The notes: generated by a model from the sequence alone, not told the origin. Positions 38,841-51,505 are shown, numbered from the stretch's first letter. The stretch: 64,000 nt of DNA from Blastococcus sp. HT6-4 (GCF_039679125.1 NZ_CP155551.1:496001-560000); one strand, 5' to 3'. Program-made: numbers and translations.

Positions 38841-39262
38841 TGCGCACGATGCTCAAGTCCAAGATCCACCGCGCCACCGTCACCCAGGCCGACCTGCACT
38901 ACGTGGGCTCGGTGACCGTCGACGAGGACCTGCTGGACGCCGCGGACCTGCTGCCCGGCGAGCAGGTCGCGATCGTCGACATCACCAACGGTGCCCGGCT
39001 GGAGACCTACGTCATCCCCGGTGAGCGGGGGACCGGCGTGATCGGCATCAACGGTGCCGCCGCCCACCTCGTCCACCCCGGGGACATGGTCATCCTGATC
39101 AGCTACGGCGTCATGGACGAGACCGAGGCGAAGAGCTACATCCCCAAGGTGGTCCACGTCGACAGCGCCAACCGGATCGTCGAGCTCGGCGGCGACCCGT
39201 CGGCCCCCGTGCCCGGTGCTCCCGACCAGCAGCGCAGCGACCTGGGCGTGCCGGTCCGGTGA
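38837..39262 (+). CDS. panD: Aspartate 1-decarboxylase precursor
   Basis: 141-residue pyruvoyl enzyme that supplies beta-alanine to PanC. Self-cleavage is expected at Gly24-Ser25 in the sequence [10 protein letters not shown], making a Ser25-derived pyruvoyl group; Lys9 and Tyr/Arg positions ([22 protein letters not shown]) are conserved. The C-terminal tail after GVMDE is the extended form typical of actinobacteria, where it is involved in stability and turnover. Confidence 0.96.
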   Translation: MMRTMLKSKIHRATVTQADLHYVGSVTVDEDLLDAADLLPGEQVAIVDITNGARLETYVIPGERGTGVIGINGAAAHLVHPGDMVILISYGVMDETEAKSYIPKVVHVDSANRIVELGGDPSAPVPGAPDQQRSDLGVPVR

Positions 39263-39278
39263 TCGATCGGGTGCTCCC

Positions 39279-40085
39279 GTGCTGCTGACCGTCGACGTCG
39301 GCAACAGCCAGACCGTCCTCGCCACCTTCGACGGGGACCGGCGGGTCGGCTCGTGGCGGGTGACCACCGCGCCCCGGGCCACCGCCGACGAGCTGCGCAT
39401 GCTGTGGCGCGGCCTGCTGCGCGACACCGAGGTCACCGGCGTGGCCGCGTGCTCGACGGTGCCCGCCCTGCTGCCGGCGCTGCGCCAGCTGCTCGACTCC
39501 CTCGAGGTCCCGGTCGTGCTCATCGGTCCGGGCGTGCGCACCGGCGTCCCGCTGCACGTGGACAACCCGCGGGAGGTCGGCGCCGACCGCGTCGTCACCG
39601 CGCTGGCCGCCGCCGAGCTGTTCGGCCGGTCGCCGGACGGTGGCCGCCGTCCGGTCGTCGTCGTCGACTTCGGCACCTCGACGAACGTCGACGCCGTCGG
39701 TCCCGACGGGCAGTTCCTCGGCGGGGCGCTGGCCCCCGGCGTGGAGGTCAGCCGCGACGCGCTCGCCACCCGCGCCGCCCAGCTGCGCTCGGTCGAGCTC
39801 AGCTGCCCGCCGCAGGCGATCGGCAAGAACACCGTCGCGGCCTTGCAGTCCGGGCTGGTGCTGGGCTTCGCCGGCCTGGTCGACGGACTGGTCGCCCGCA
39901 TCGCCGCGGAGATCGTCGGCCAGTTCGGCGCCCCACCGGTCGTCGTCGCCACCGGGGGTCTGGCCCCGCTCCTGGTGGACAGCTGCCGGACCATCCAGGA
40001 GCGCGAGCCCGACCTCACCGTGCACGGGCTGCGGCTGGCCTTCGAGCGGCAGCAGGCCGCCGAGCGGCGGGCGGGCGCCCCGTAG
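39279..40085 (+). CDS. coaX: Type III pantothenate kinase
   Basis: 268-residue acetate kinase-fold enzyme catalysing the first CoA step. P-loop-like [14 protein letters not shown] is at the N-terminus, the Asp of GADRVV lies mid-protein, [13 protein letters not shown] is the second phosphate motif, and the region [15 protein letters not shown] follows. GTG 39279 was chosen because it leaves only LLTV before the first motif. The stop TAG (40083-40085) is also the first half of the lysS -10 hexamer. Confidence 0.94.
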   Translation: MLLTVDVGNSQTVLATFDGDRRVGSWRVTTAPRATADELRMLWRGLLRDTEVTGVAACSTVPALLPALRQLLDSLEVPVVLIGPGVRTGVPLHVDNPREVGADRVVTALAAAELFGRSPDGGRRPVVVVDFGTSTNVDAVGPDGQFLGGALAPGVEVSRDALATRAAQLRSVELSCPPQAIGKNTVAALQSGLVLGFAGLVDGLVARIAAEIVGQFGAPPVVVATGGLAPLLVDSCRTIQEREPDLTVHGLRLAFERQQAAERRAGAP

Positions 40086-40096
40086 GCTCGGCCCCC

Positions 40097-41620
40097 GTGA
40101 CAGACGTTGGACCGAACGGCCCCGGCAGCGACGACAGCGGCGGCGAGGAGCTGCCCGAGCAGATGCGGGTCCGCCGCGCCAAGCTCGACCGGCTGCGCGA
40201 GTCCGGCGTCGACCCGTACCCGGTCACCGTGCCGCGGACCACCACGCTCGCCGCCGTCCGCGCGGCCCACCCCGACCTCGAGCCGGACACCATGACCGGC
40301 GAGCCGGTCGGCGTCACCGGGCGGGTCATCTTCGTCCGCAACACCGGCAAGCTGTGCTTCGCCACGCTGCGCGAGGGGGACGCCGAGCTGCAGGTGATGC
40401 TCTCGCGCGACCGCGTCGGCGAGGAGGCCCTGGCGGCGTGGAAGTCCGACGTCGACCTCGGGGACCACGTCTTCGTGGCCGGGGAGGTCGGGACGTCGCG
40501 GCGCGGGGAGCTCTCGGTCTTCGCCGACTCCTGGCAGCTGACCGCCAAGTCGCTGCGGCCGCTGCCGGTGGCGCACAAGCCGATGAGCGAGGAGCTGCGG
40601 GTCCGCCGCCGGTACGTCGACCTCATCGTCCGCGACGAGGCGCGGCGCACCGTCCGCCAGCGGGCGACGGTGATGTCGACGCTGCGGGCCGGGCTGTCCT
40701 CGCGCGGCTACCTCGAGGTCGAGACGCCGATGCTGCAGACGGTGCACGGGGGCGCGGCCGCCCGCCCCTTCCGCACCCACATGAACGCCTTCGACCTGGA
40801 CCTGTACCTGCGGATCGCGCCCGAGCTGTTCCTCAAGCGGTGCATCGTCGGCGGGCTGGACCGGGTGTTCGAGATCAACCGGAACTTCCGCAACGAGGGC
40901 GCCGACAGCTCGCACTCGCCGGAGTTCGCGATGCTCGAGGCCTACCAGGCCTACGCCGACTACCAGGTGATGGCGGCGGTCACCCGGGAGCTGATCCAGG
41001 AGTGCTCGGCGGCGCTGTTCGGCGACCACGTGGCCCGGCACCACGACGGCACCGAGGTCGACCTCTCGGGGGAGTGGCCGCAGATCCCGCTCTACGCGGC
41101 GGTGTCCGAGGCCGTGGGGGAGGAGATCACCCCGGAGACGCCGGTCGAGACGCTCCGGGCGGTCGCCGAGCGGCACGACGTCGGCGTCGACCCGGCCTGG
41201 ATCCACGGCAAGCTCGTCGAGGAGATCTTCGAGGCCCTCGTCCAGCACACGCTGCAGGCGCCCACGTTCGTCGTCGACTACCCAGTGGACACCTCGCCGC
41301 TGACCCGGGCGCACCGCTCGCGGCCGGGCGTGGCCGAGAAGTGGGACCTCTACATCGGCGGGATCGAGCGGGCCACCGCCTACTCGGAGCTGGTGGACCC
41401 GGTGGTGCAGCGGGAGCGGTTCACCGCCCAGGCAGCGCTCGCCGCGGCCGGCGACCCGGAGGCCATGGCGCTGGACGAGGACTTCCTGGAGGCGCTCGAG
41501 TACGGAATGCCCCCGACCGGCGGTATGGGCATGGGCATGGACCGGCTGATGATGACGCTGACCGGCCTGGGAATCCGCGAGACGATCCTCTTCCCGCTGG
41601 TCAGGCCAATCAGTTCCTGA
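40097..41620 (+). CDS. lysS: Lysyl-tRNA synthetase (class II)
   Basis: 507 residues. The N-terminal OB fold ([21 protein letters not shown]) binds the anticodon; class II motif 2 is in [20 protein letters not shown] and motif 3 in [24 protein letters not shown] matches the LysS active site, where E. coli has [11 protein letters not shown] 40097 has TAGGCT (40083-40088) eight bases upstream, so it probably also has its own leaderless transcript. It belongs to the conserved coaX-lysS-lsr2-clpC order. Confidence 0.96.
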   Translation: MTDVGPNGPGSDDSGGEELPEQMRVRRAKLDRLRESGVDPYPVTVPRTTTLAAVRAAHPDLEPDTMTGEPVGVTGRVIFVRNTGKLCFATLREGDAELQVMLSRDRVGEEALAAWKSDVDLGDHVFVAGEVGTSRRGELSVFADSWQLTAKSLRPLPVAHKPMSEELRVRRRYVDLIVRDEARRTVRQRATVMSTLRAGLSSRGYLEVETPMLQTVHGGAAARPFRTHMNAFDLDLYLRIAPELFLKRCIVGGLDRVFEINRNFRNEGADSSHSPEFAMLEAYQAYADYQVMAAVTRELIQECSAALFGDHVARHHDGTEVDLSGEWPQIPLYAAVSEAVGEEITPETPVETLRAVAERHDVGVDPAWIHGKLVEEIFEALVQHTLQAPTFVVDYPVDTSPLTRAHRSRPGVAEKWDLYIGGIERATAYSELVDPVVQRERFTAQAALAAAGDPEAMALDEDFLEALEYGMPPTGGMGMGMDRLMMTLTGLGIRETILFPLVRPISS

Positions 41621-41767
41621 ACCGACCGATTCAGATCCTTCACCACAATGGGCGGACGCCGACGCCTAAATGGCTAATGGCGGGACGTCTGTGCTCTAAT
41701 GGTCCTCGCACCCGTCGGGTGAGTATTTTCGACCGGCTCCCGGGCCACAGCGATTAGCGAGGAACGA
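41621..41767 (+). promoter_or_regulatory. AT-richer leader/promoter region of lsr2
   Basis: This 147-base gap is clearly richer in A/T than its surroundings. It has three closely spaced AATGG units in CTAAATGGCTAATGG and CTCTAATGG (41666-41702) and the run GAGTATTTTCG. Lsr2 prefers AT-rich DNA, so autoregulation here is plausible. TAATGG-type hexamers could be -10 elements, but none is decisive. GAGGAA (41759-41764) precedes the start. Confidence 0.45.
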
Positions 41768-42118
41768 ATGGCGCGCAAGGTCCAGGTCATCCTGAGCGAC
41801 GACCTCGACGAGAATCTCCCGGCCGACGAGACCGTCAGCTTCTCCCTCGACGGCACGTCGTACGAGATCGATCTCGCGGAGAAGAACGCCGCGGAGATGC
41901 GCGACGCTCTCGCCCGGTACGTCTCGGCGGCGCGGAAGGTGGGCCGCGGCACGCGGTCCTCCGGTGGTGGCCGTTCCCGGGCGACCGGTGGGGGCGGCCG
42001 CATGGACCGCGAGCAGGCCGGCGCGATCCGCGACTGGGCGCGCAAGAACGGTCACCCGGTCAGCGACCGGGGTCGCATCCCCGCCAGTGTCGTCGAGGCC
42101 TACGAGGCCGCCCACTGA
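41768..42118 (+). CDS. lsr2: Lsr2 nucleoid-associated protein
   Basis: 116-residue H-NS-like xenogeneic silencer. The N-terminal dimerisation domain ([15 protein letters not shown]...[14 protein letters not shown]) is followed by a Gly/Arg-rich linker and the DNA-binding domain [19 protein letters not shown], whose R-G-R loop inserts into the minor groove of AT-rich DNA. It binds and represses acquired DNA and bridges the nucleoid. Its location between lysS and clpC matches Rv3597c. Confidence 0.96.
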   Translation: MARKVQVILSDDLDENLPADETVSFSLDGTSYEIDLAEKNAAEMRDALARYVSAARKVGRGTRSSGGGRSRATGGGGRMDREQAGAIRDWARKNGHPVSDRGRIPASVVEAYEAAH

Positions 42119-42141
42119 CGAAGGCTCCCCCCGGAGTCCTT

Positions 42142-42177
42142 CGACGGCCCGGTCCCCTCCGGGGGGCCGGGCCGTCG
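42142..42177 (+). terminator. Terminator after lsr2
   Basis: CGACGGCCCGG (42142-42152) pairs perfectly with CCGGGCCGTCG (42167-42177), and CCCC/GGGG extends the stem inside. A smaller CGAAGG/CCTTCG hairpin lies directly upstream, starting at the lsr2 stop. Confidence 0.75.
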
Positions 42178-42225
42178 GCGTTCCCGGGGCGGCACGCCGT
42201 CGTCCGCTCACGGCGTAACGGGGCT

Positions 42226-42251
42226 GGAACACCACCTTCCCGGGCGTGGTT
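42226..42251 (+). promoter_or_regulatory. SigR/SigH-type promoter upstream of clpC
   Basis: GGAAC (42226-42230), exactly 18 bases, then GTT (42249-42251) fits the GGAAY-N18-GTT consensus of the thiol-oxidative/heat-stress ECF sigma factor. It lies 163 bases before the clpC start. clpC homologues belong to the SigR regulon in Streptomyces, which supports the call. Confidence 0.55.
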
Positions 42252-42309
42252 GGAACGGACAGCCACCCACCGACCCGCCGCACGACGACGGGACGGCGTG
42301 GTCCGCGAC

Positions 42310-42315
42310 TACAGT
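42310..42315 (+). promoter_or_regulatory. TACAGT -10 candidate for clpC
   Basis: TACAGT, the actinobacterial TAnnnT pattern, would give a leader of about 90 bases. It may be the housekeeping promoter paired with the stress promoter upstream. Confidence 0.45.
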
Positions 42316-42413
42316 GGAAAGACCGGTGCCCCCAGCGCCGACGGACGTCGGGTGCTCCTTCCCAGACCAGGGGAGGACAGTGCCGGACCAGCCGGTCGAA
42401 GGAGAAGCAGCAG

Positions 42414-44951
<2,538 letters not shown>

Positions 44952-44970
44952 TCGCCTAGCAGCAACGACA

Positions 44971-45004
44971 GGGGCCGCTCCCACCGCGAGGTGGGGGCGG
45001 CCCC
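44971..45004. terminator. Terminator between clpC and mutY
   Basis: Arms 44971-44985 and 44990-45004 pair over 15 positions with one T-G wobble and a GCGA tetraloop. It lies between convergent stops (44951 and 45009) and can work in both directions; TTCGT follows on the plus strand. Confidence 0.85.
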
Positions 45005-45008
45005 TTCG

Positions 45009-45908
45009 TCATGCCCTGGCCAGGCCCTGGGGGAGGGTGAACAGCCCGTCGTCGGTCTGCTCGACCAGGCCGTCGGTGAGCAAGGAGTCCAGGCATCGCG
45101 CACGCTGGACGGCGTCGTCCCACACCGGGTCGAGCGCAGCGGCGTCCACGGGGCCGTCGGCGGCCCGGAGCACGTCGAGCAGCCGGCCCCGGACCTGCCG
45201 GTCGGTGCCGGCGAACTTCTGCACCCGCCGCGGCGGTCCCTCGTGCGGCGGAGAGCCGGCCTGCCGCCAGGCGCAGTGCGGCCGTACGGGGCAGACGCCG
45301 CAGCGCGGGGTGCGTGCGACGCAGATCAGCGCCCCCAGCTCCATCACGGCCACGGAGAACCGGACCGCGCGGGCGTCGTCCTCGGGCGCCAGGGCGGCGA
45401 TGTCGGTGAGGTCGGAGGCCCGGGCGTTCCCGGCTTCGGCGTGGCCGTGGACGAGCCGGGCGACGACACGGCGGACGTTGGTGTCGACGACCGGCTGGCG
45501 CATGCCGTAGCCGAAGCAGGCGACCGCCCGGGCGGTGTACGTCCCGACGCCGGGCAGCGCTTCGAGGGCGGCGACGTCGGCCGGTACCACGCCACCATGC
45601 CGTTCGGCGACCACGATCGCGGCCTCGCGCAGCCGGAGCGCGCGGCGGGGGTAGCCGAGCTTGCCCCAGGCGCGGATGACCTCGCCGGGCGGTGTCGCGG
45701 CCAGGTCGGCCGGGGTGGGCCAGCGGGACATCCACGCGCGCCACACGGGCTCCACGCGGGCCACCGGGGTCTGCTGCAGCATCACCTCGCTGACCAGCAC
45801 GGCCCAGGCGTCGACGCCGGGGGAGCGCCAGGGGAGGTCACGGGCCGCGGTGGCGTACCAGTCGACGATCGCCTCACCGGGCGGCGCGGTGGGGGACGGG
45901 CCGGTCAC
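45009..45908 (-). CDS. mutY: A/G-specific adenine glycosylase
   Basis: 299 residues; removes adenine opposite 8-oxoguanine. Catalytic Glu is in EVMLQQTPVARV, the helix-hairpin-helix is LPGVGTYTARAV with the catalytic Asp in VVDTNV. The 4Fe-4S cluster follows the C-x6-C-x2-C-x5-C pattern (CVARTPRCGVCPVRPHC). The NUDIX-like C-terminal domain is mostly absent, as in mycobacteria. GTG 45908 is preferred because CACACT (45922-45917) is eight bases upstream; GTG 45914 is two codons longer. Confidence 0.93.
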   Translation of the reverse strand: MTGPSPTAPPGEAIVDWYATAARDLPWRSPGVDAWAVLVSEVMLQQTPVARVEPVWRAWMSRWPTPADLAATPPGEVIRAWGKLGYPRRALRLREAAIVVAERHGGVVPADVAALEALPGVGTYTARAVACFGYGMRQPVVDTNVRRVVARLVHGHAEAGNARASDLTDIAALAPEDDARAVRFSVAVMELGALICVARTPRCGVCPVRPHCAWRQAGSPPHEGPPRRVQKFAGTDRQVRGRLLDVLRAADGPVDAAALDPVWDDAVQRARCLDSLLTDGLVEQTDDGLFTLPQGLARA

Positions 45909-45986
45909 GGGCACCCAGTGTGCCGTGCGCGGCCGCGCGGCGTGCCGAGGGGACCGGTCCCGCCCGGGCGCACTACCGTTCCCGGC

Positions 45987-46661
45987 GTGTTGCACCCGGT
46001 CGGTCCGCTGTCCGCAGCCGTCTACTGGCGGCGCCGGCTGACCGTGCTGGTCGTCCTCCTGCTGGTCCTGGCCGGGCTGGCCTGGGGCGCGGTGCGCCTC
46101 GTGTCGGCACAGGGGGACCAGGCGGTGGCGACGTCCGGGACCGGCACCGCCGAGCCCACGGAGCTACCGGCCCTGGAACGCGTCGTGCCGTCGGTGGCCG
46201 GCCTGCGGATGCCGGCGACCACCCCGGTGACCGCGCCGGCCCCGCCACAGGCGCCGGAGGGGCCCACTCCGGGAGGGCCGTGCACCGACGACATGATCGG
46301 GCTCGAGGTCCGCACCCCCGGTCAGGTGGCCGTGGGCAGCAAGCCGAGCTTCGAGCTGGTGGTGGTCAACACCTCGGCGGTGCCCTGTGTGCGGGCGCTG
46401 GACAAGCAGCTCCAGGAGCTGGTGATGGTCGACGCCTCCCGGGCCCGGGTGTGGGGCAGCAACGACTGCTTCCCGGAGACCAGCAGCGACGAGCGGACGC
46501 TCGCGCCCGGCGAGGCAGTGGTGCTGCCGCTGGTGTGGGGCGGACTGACCAGCGAACCCACCTGCACGGCCGAGCGGGTGCCGCCGCCACCGGGCAGCTA
46601 CGTGATCCGGGGGAGGCTGGACACGAAGGTCTCCGGCGACGCCCCGCTCACGCTCGGCTGA
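45987..46661 (+). CDS. Conserved secreted/membrane-anchored protein (Rv3587c position)
   Basis: 224 residues. After a short basic start there is one strong transmembrane helix (LTVLVVLLLVLAGLAWGAVRLV, about 18-38), a Pro/Thr-rich linker, and an extracytoplasmic beta-rich domain with Cys pairs (GGPCTDDM, SAVPCVRAL, NDCFPE, PTCTAERV). The four Cys suggest two disulfides. The FELVVVNTSAVPCVR and YVIRGRLDTKVS strands suggest an Ig-like fold. The function is unknown. GTG 45987 has TACCGT (45974-45979) seven bases upstream. A carbonic anhydrase gene that sits nearby in mycobacteria is absent. Confidence 0.8.
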   Translation: MLHPVGPLSAAVYWRRRLTVLVVLLLVLAGLAWGAVRLVSAQGDQAVATSGTGTAEPTELPALERVVPSVAGLRMPATTPVTAPAPPQAPEGPTPGGPCTDDMIGLEVRTPGQVAVGSKPSFELVVVNTSAVPCVRALDKQLQELVMVDASRARVWGSNDCFPETSSDERTLAPGEAVVLPLVWGGLTSEPTCTAERVPPPPGSYVIRGRLDTKVSGDAPLTLG

Positions 46662-46672
46662 GGGGCGGACGC

Positions 46673-47758
46673 TCAGCTGTAGCGGTCGAGGATCGAGGTC
46701 TCGGCGAGCCGGGACAGCCCTTCCCGGATCCCGCGGGCCCTGGCCTCGCCGACGCCCTCCACGGCCAGCAGGTCCTCGATGGTGGCCGCCAGCAGCTTCT
46801 GCAGTCCCCCGAAGTGGTCGACGAGGCGGTCGATGATGCCGGCCGGCAGCCGGGGCACCCGGGCGAGCAGGCGGTACCCCCGGGGGCTCACGGGGGAGTC
46901 CAGTGCATCGGGCGACGTCGGCAGCCCGTAGCAGCGGGCGACGGCCGACAGGTCGAGCAGCTCGGTCGCGGTCAGCGCCCGCAGGTCGGTGAGCACCTGG
47001 TCGATCGTGCGCACGCGCCGGCCGGTGGGCGGGAGGTAGTCCCGCACGAGGAGCCCGCGGTCCTCCTCCACGCCGGCCAGCATCTCGTCCAGCTGGAGGG
47101 CCAGCAGCCGCCCGTCGGTGCCCAGCTCGACGACGAAGCCCTCGATCTCGTCGGCGATGCGCCGCACCATCTCCAGCCGCTGGCTGACGCTCATGGCGTC
47201 GCGCACGGTGACGAGGTCCTCGATCTCCAGCGCGGAGAGGGTGCTGGCGACCTCGTCGAGGCGGAGCTTGTAGCGCTCGAGCGCGGCGAGCGCCTGGTTC
47301 GCGCGGGCCAGGATCGTGGTCGGGTGCTCGAGGGTGTACCGGCGGCCGGCGACGTACACGCTGATGATGTGCATCGACTGGCTCACCGAGATCACCGGGA
47401 AGCCGGTCTGCAGGGCCACCCGCTCGGCGGTGCGGTGCCGGGTGCCGGACTCCTCGGTGGGGACCGTCGGATCGGGCATGAGGTGGACGCCGGCGCGGAC
47501 GATGCGGGTGCCGTCGTAGGACACGATCACGGCGCCGTCCATCTTGGCCAGCTCGCGCAGCCGGGTGGCCGAGAGCGCGACGTCCAGCGCGAACCCGCCG
47601 GTGCACAACGACTCCACGACCCGGTCGTACCCGAGGACGATCAGGGCGCCGGTACGGCCGGCGAGGATGCGCTCGAGGCCGTCGCGCAGCGCCGTCCCGG
47701 GGGCGATGCGGCCGAGGAGTTCGCGCAGGGCGATCTCGGGGTCCACAGCGGCGGGCAC
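46673..47758 (-). CDS. disA: Diadenylate cyclase / DNA integrity scanning protein DisA
   Basis: 361 residues; makes cyclic di-AMP from two ATP and scans DNA for branched structures. The DAC domain motifs D-G-A (74-76, in [10 protein letters not shown]) and R-H-R-T-A (107-111) are intact. A helical linker is followed by the C-terminal helix-hairpin-helix domain ([19 protein letters not shown]). GTG 47758 was chosen for the AGGAG five bases upstream and the match to usual family length. It lies downstream of radA, a pairing in which RadA modulates DisA. Confidence 0.95.
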   Translation of the reverse strand: MPAAVDPEIALRELLGRIAPGTALRDGLERILAGRTGALIVLGYDRVVESLCTGGFALDVALSATRLRELAKMDGAVIVSYDGTRIVRAGVHLMPDPTVPTEESGTRHRTAERVALQTGFPVISVSQSMHIISVYVAGRRYTLEHPTTILARANQALAALERYKLRLDEVASTLSALEIEDLVTVRDAMSVSQRLEMVRRIADEIEGFVVELGTDGRLLALQLDEMLAGVEEDRGLLVRDYLPPTGRRVRTIDQVLTDLRALTATELLDLSAVARCYGLPTSPDALDSPVSPRGYRLLARVPRLPAGIIDRLVDHFGGLQKLLAATIEDLLAVEGVGEARARGIREGLSRLAETSILDRYS

Positions 47759-47876
47759 GAGCGCTCCTGACGGTCGAGTGGTGCGGGGGCCGAGTCTACG
47801 TGGCGCGTCGGTGACCGGGGCGCCCTCGGGGGGTGGGGCCGCCCCGAGGCCGACCCTATTCCGAGACCCTACGGGC

Positions 47877-49244
47877 TCAGAAGAGTCGATGGAAGGCCGC
47901 ACCCAGGTCGGGCACCTCGATCAGCCGCATCCCGGGGGGCGGTGACCCGGCGTCCGGCGGTACGAGCGCGACCCGGTAACCCTGGCGCGCGGCCTCGGCC
48001 AACCGGCGGCCGGTGCCACCCACCCGGCGGATCTCACCGGAGAGCCCCACCTCGCCGAGGGCCACCATCCCGGCCGGCAGCGGGGTGTCCTTGGCCGCGG
48101 ACGCGATGGCCAGGGCGAGTGCGAGGTCGGCCGCCGGCTCGGCGATCCGGACCCCGCCGACGGAGGCGGCGAACACGTCGGCGTCCGCGAGCTTGACCCG
48201 GCCACGCCGCTCCACCACCGCGTTCACCATGGCGACGCGCTGGGAGTCCAGCCCGCTCACCGCCCGCCTGGGCGAGCCGCCACCCCCGGTGCTCGCCACC
48301 AGCGCCTGCACCTCGGCCAGCAACGGCCGGCTGCCCTCCAGCGTGACGGTCACGCAGCTCCCGGGCACCGGGTCGGCCCGGCGCGACACGAACAGCGCCG
48401 AGGGGTCGGGGACACCGACGACCCCGCTGTCGCCGATCTCGAAGCAGCCGATCTCGTCGGCGGGACCGAACCGGTTCTTGGTGGCCCGGACCATCCGCAG
48501 CGTGGAGTGCCGCTCGCCGTCGAAGGAGATGACGACGTCGACGAGGTGCTCGAGGGTCCGCGGGCCGGCGATGGCGCCGTCCTTGGTGACGTGGCCGACG
48601 AGGACCGTCGTCATCCCCCGGGTCTTCGCCACACCCGTCAGCGCCGAAGCCACCGCGCGAACCTGGGTGGAGCCGCCGTCGGTGCCCTCCACGGCGGGGG
48701 ACCGGACCGTCTGCACGCTGTCGAGCACCAGCAGCGAGGGGTTGACCGCCTCGACGTGGGCCAGGACCGCCGACAGCTCGGTCTCGGCGGCCAGGTACAG
48801 CCGGTCGTGCAGGGCGCCGATCCGCTCGGCCCGCAGCCGCACCTGGCCGGCGGACTCCTCGCCCGAGACGACCAGGGCCGGGCCGTTGGCCGCCGCGACC
48901 CGCTGCGCCACCTCGAGCAGGAGCGTGGACTTGCCGACACCCGGCTCGCCCGCGACGAGCAGGACGGCGCCGGGGACGAGGCCGCCGCCCAGGACCCGGT
49001 CGAACTCGGCGATCCCGGTGGGGACGGCGCGGGCGCCCGCGAGCTCGACCTGCGCGATCGGGCGGGCGGGGGCGCTGACCTGGCCGGCGGCCACCGCCCG
49101 GAGGCCGGTGGCCGGTGCGCCGGTCTCCTGCAGGGTGCCCCAGGCCTGGCACTCGGGGCAGCGGCCGACCCACTTGGGGGAGGAGTAGCCGCAGTCGGTG
49201 CAGCGGTGGGCGGGGCGGGCGGACTTCACTCCGGGGCTGGGCAC
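47877..49244 (-). CDS. radA: DNA repair protein RadA (Sms)
   Basis: 455 residues. N-terminal zinc finger [18 protein letters not shown] (Cys 15, 18, 29, 32); RecA-like ATPase with Walker [10 protein letters not shown] near residue 99; the RadA-specific KNRFG; and a Lon-protease-like C-terminal domain ([19 protein letters not shown]). It drives branch migration during recombination. GTG 49244 has TAGCGT (49256-49251) six bases upstream, indicating a leaderless transcript. A gap of 118 bases separates it from disA. Confidence 0.96.
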   Translation of the reverse strand: MPSPGVKSARPAHRCTDCGYSSPKWVGRCPECQAWGTLQETGAPATGLRAVAAGQVSAPARPIAQVELAGARAVPTGIAEFDRVLGGGLVPGAVLLVAGEPGVGKSTLLLEVAQRVAAANGPALVVSGEESAGQVRLRAERIGALHDRLYLAAETELSAVLAHVEAVNPSLLVLDSVQTVRSPAVEGTDGGSTQVRAVASALTGVAKTRGMTTVLVGHVTKDGAIAGPRTLEHLVDVVISFDGERHSTLRMVRATKNRFGPADEIGCFEIGDSGVVGVPDPSALFVSRRADPVPGSCVTVTLEGSRPLLAEVQALVASTGGGGSPRRAVSGLDSQRVAMVNAVVERRGRVKLADADVFAASVGGVRIAEPAADLALALAIASAAKDTPLPAGMVALGEVGLSGEIRRVGGTGRRLAEAARQGYRVALVPPDAGSPPPGMRLIEVPDLGAAFHRLF

Positions 49245-49334
49245 GGGCCGACGCTAACCGCCGGCGCCGACAGTTCCGGGGAGCGGACGCCGGCCGGGAA
49301 CGCCTCGATCGGCGGTGGCGCCGGCTGCCGGGCC

Positions 49335-49907
49335 CTAGTGGGCGGCCTCCTCGCCCTCGGCCTCCTCCTCGTGGTGGAAGTCGAACGGCTCCCCCCGCTG
49401 GAGGGCCTCGTCGGGCGTGCCCACGGTGGCGAGCACCGTGACCTCGCCGGCCTCCTGGAAGGTGAGGGTGAGCTCGATCCCCTCGCCGGTGCTGAGCGAC
49501 CGGTCCAGGTCGGTCAGCATGATCGTCGGCCCGTCCTCGGCGCCCACGAACACCCGATCGCGGCCCGGGATCTCCAGCCCGCCGGAGCCGGCGGCCGAGC
49601 CGGAGGTGCCCTCGATCTCCGCGTCGCCGAAGCCGTCGCCCGAGATGTCGATCAGCGTGTCGTCCTCGGTCCCCGCGTTCGCGACGGCCATGAGGAGCTC
49701 GGCGTCGTCGCCGGCGTCGTACGTGCCACCCCGGGGATACGCGAGCGTGACCGCGCGGAGCGTGAGCTCGCCGACCTCGGCGGTCGCGCCCACCCTGTCG
49801 CGCACCTGGGTGGCGGTCTGCGTGACCTGCCCGGCGCTGCACGCGCTCAGGGCGATCGGGGACACGAGCAGGACGCCCATCGTGGCGGCGCGCAGAGCGC
49901 GGTTCAC
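49335..49907 (-). CDS. Putative lipoprotein, LpqE-like / PCuAC-like
   Basis: 190 residues. The signal peptide ends in a lipobox (IALSACSAG, Cys at about residue 23). The beta-rich domain has AVANAGTEDDTLI near 74 and IELTLTFQEAGEVTVLATVG near 150, a pattern reminiscent of the copper(I)-chaperone PCuAC fold, and the tail is rich in His and Glu (FHHEEEAEGEEAAH). The canonical PCuAC His/Met motif is not evident, so metal binding is inferred only. It matches Rv3584 (lpqE) next to radA. A GGAGG Shine-Dalgarno is nine bases before GTG 49907; TACGCT (49975-49970) could be its -10. Confidence 0.78.
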   Translation of the reverse strand: MNRALRAATMGVLLVSPIALSACSAGQVTQTATQVRDRVGATAEVGELTLRAVTLAYPRGGTYDAGDDAELLMAVANAGTEDDTLIDISGDGFGDAEIEGTSGSAAGSGGLEIPGRDRVFVGAEDGPTIMLTDLDRSLSTGEGIELTLTFQEAGEVTVLATVGTPDEALQRGEPFDFHHEEEAEGEEAAH

Positions 49908-50040
49908 AGTCGTCGACCTCCAGGAGGACCGTGCCGGCCGCCGGGGATCGGTGGCGCGGGGACGTCCCGAGCGTACCGATCGCCCGCGCCGACCGTCCGG
50001 AGGGAAGGGCGCCGGCCGCGCGTCGGCGCCCAGCGCGTCG

Positions 50041-50901
50041 TCAGGCGACCGTCGCACCGCCGCCGAGCAGGAGGGCGACGTCGAGCACCGTCAGCAGCAT
50101 CACCGCCGGGAACGCCAGCCGCCGGAAGCGGGCGGCGGTGCCGGAGAGGGCCGCGACGGCGGCGGCGGGGACCGCCAGCGCGAGGGCGGCCCACCCGGTC
50201 GCCGTCGGGTCGCCCGGCGGTGCGAGCACCAGCACCAGGGACGCCGCGGCCAGCAGCAGTGCGCTCGTGGCGGCGGAGAGCCGCGGCCCCAGGCGGTGGG
50301 GCAGGCCGCGCACCCCCGTGGCCAGGTCGTCCTCGAGGTCGGGGGCGACGTTCGCGAGGTGGGCGGCGCCGCCGAGCATCGCCCCGGCGGCCACCAGCCA
50401 CCACGGGACGGCGGGGTCGCCCGGGGCGGCGGTAACCACACCGGCGGGCAGGGCGCCGAAGCCGACGACGTAGCCGGCTCCGGACCAGACCGTCCGCTTG
50501 AGACCGGCGTTGTAGGCCCAGCCGCTCGCGACCAGGAGGAGGAGCAGCAGTCCGGGGACGATCCCGAGGAGCAGCGACAGGACGACGGCCGTGGCCGCCG
50601 CGAGGAGGGCCGCGCGGCGCAGCCCGGCCGGCGTGACGGCGCCCTGGACGACGGGCTTGTCCGACCGCGCGACGGCCCGGTCGCGCTCCGCGTCCAGCCA
50701 GTCGTTGCTCCAGCCGATGGACGCCTGACCTGCGAGAACGGCGGCGCAGAGCAGCGCCGTGCGACCGGCCGGGACGTCGGCGACGAGCGCCAGGAGGGTG
50801 GCCACGGTCGTGACCGCGACCGTCGGCCCGGGATGGGTGGAGAGGGCCAGCGCGCGGGCCCCGGCGACGTACCTGGGCGCCCCCGAAGGCACATCAATCA
50901 C
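50041..50901 (-). CDS. UbiA-family prenyltransferase-like membrane protein
   Basis: 286 residues with about eight hydrophobic segments. The first Asp-rich motif reads SNDWLDAERDR followed by RSDKPV, the N-D-x-x-D-x-x-x-D pattern that binds prenyl-PP through Mg. The second motif region reads NVAPDLEDDLATG. It would attach a prenyl chain to an aromatic or other acceptor; the acceptor cannot be told. The gene is not part of the mycobacterial order here. It diverges from carD. Confidence 0.88.
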   Translation of the reverse strand: MIDVPSGAPRYVAGARALALSTHPGPTVAVTTVATLLALVADVPAGRTALLCAAVLAGQASIGWSNDWLDAERDRAVARSDKPVVQGAVTPAGLRRAALLAAATAVVLSLLLGIVPGLLLLLLVASGWAYNAGLKRTVWSGAGYVVGFGALPAGVVTAAPGDPAVPWWLVAAGAMLGGAAHLANVAPDLEDDLATGVRGLPHRLGPRLSAATSALLLAAASLVLVLAPPGDPTATGWAALALAVPAAAVAALSGTAARFRRLAFPAVMLLTVLDVALLLGGGATVA

Positions 50902-50989
50902 GCCGTGTCAACCCCCTACGCCCCGCGGATCAGGCCTCTGACCTGCATATTTACTGCCCGGGACCGATCCGTTGGTCAGTGTGCCGTGC

Positions 50990-50995
50990 TAACCT
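50990..50995 (+). promoter_or_regulatory. Extended -10 promoter of carD
   Basis: TGCTAACCT (50987-50995) combines a TGn extension with TAACCT. Transcription would start near 51002, leaving a leader of about 20 bases with AAAGGGG at 51006-51012 as Shine-Dalgarno. Confidence 0.5.
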
Positions 50996-51022
50996 TGGGC
51001 CAGCGAAAGGGGTCACATCCAC

Positions 51023-51505
51023 ATGGGCTTCACTGTCGGCGAGACCGTTGTCTACCCGCACCATGGCGCGGCGCTCATCGAGGCGATCGAGCAGCGCACC
51101 ATCAAGGGCGTCGAGAAGTCGTACCTCGTGCTGAAGGTCGCCCAGGGCGACCTGACCGTGCGTGTGCCGGCCGACAACGCGGAGATCGTGGGCGTCCGTG
51201 ACGTCGTCGGTCAGGAGGGCCTCAACCGGGTCTTCGAGGTCCTGCGGGCGCCCCACACCGAGGAGCCGACCAACTGGTCGCATCGGTACAAGGCCAACCT
51301 GGAGAAGCTCGCCTCGGGCGATGTCAACAAGGTCGCCGAGGTCGTCCGCGACCTGTGGCGTCGCGACAAGGACCGCGGGCTCTCCGCGGGCGAGAAGCGG
51401 ATGCTCTCCAAGGCTCGCCAGATCCTGGTGAGCGAGCTCGCGCTCGCCGAGGGCACCAACGAGGACAAGGCCGAGATCCTGCTCGACGAGGTTCTCGCCA
51501 GCTGA
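51023..51505 (+). CDS. carD: CarD family transcriptional regulator
   Basis: 160 residues. The N-terminal RNA polymerase beta-interacting Tudor-like domain begins [18 protein letters not shown]; the C-terminal helical DNA-binding domain holds [17 protein letters not shown] with the conserved Trp that wedges the -10 edge. CarD stabilises open complexes at housekeeping promoters. It heads carD-ispD-ispF-cysS-rlmB, as Rv3583c-Rv3579c. Confidence 0.96.
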   Translation: MGFTVGETVVYPHHGAALIEAIEQRTIKGVEKSYLVLKVAQGDLTVRVPADNAEIVGVRDVVGQEGLNRVFEVLRAPHTEEPTNWSHRYKANLEKLASGDVNKVAEVVRDLWRRDKDRGLSAGEKRMLSKARQILVSELALAEGTNEDKAEILLDEVLAS

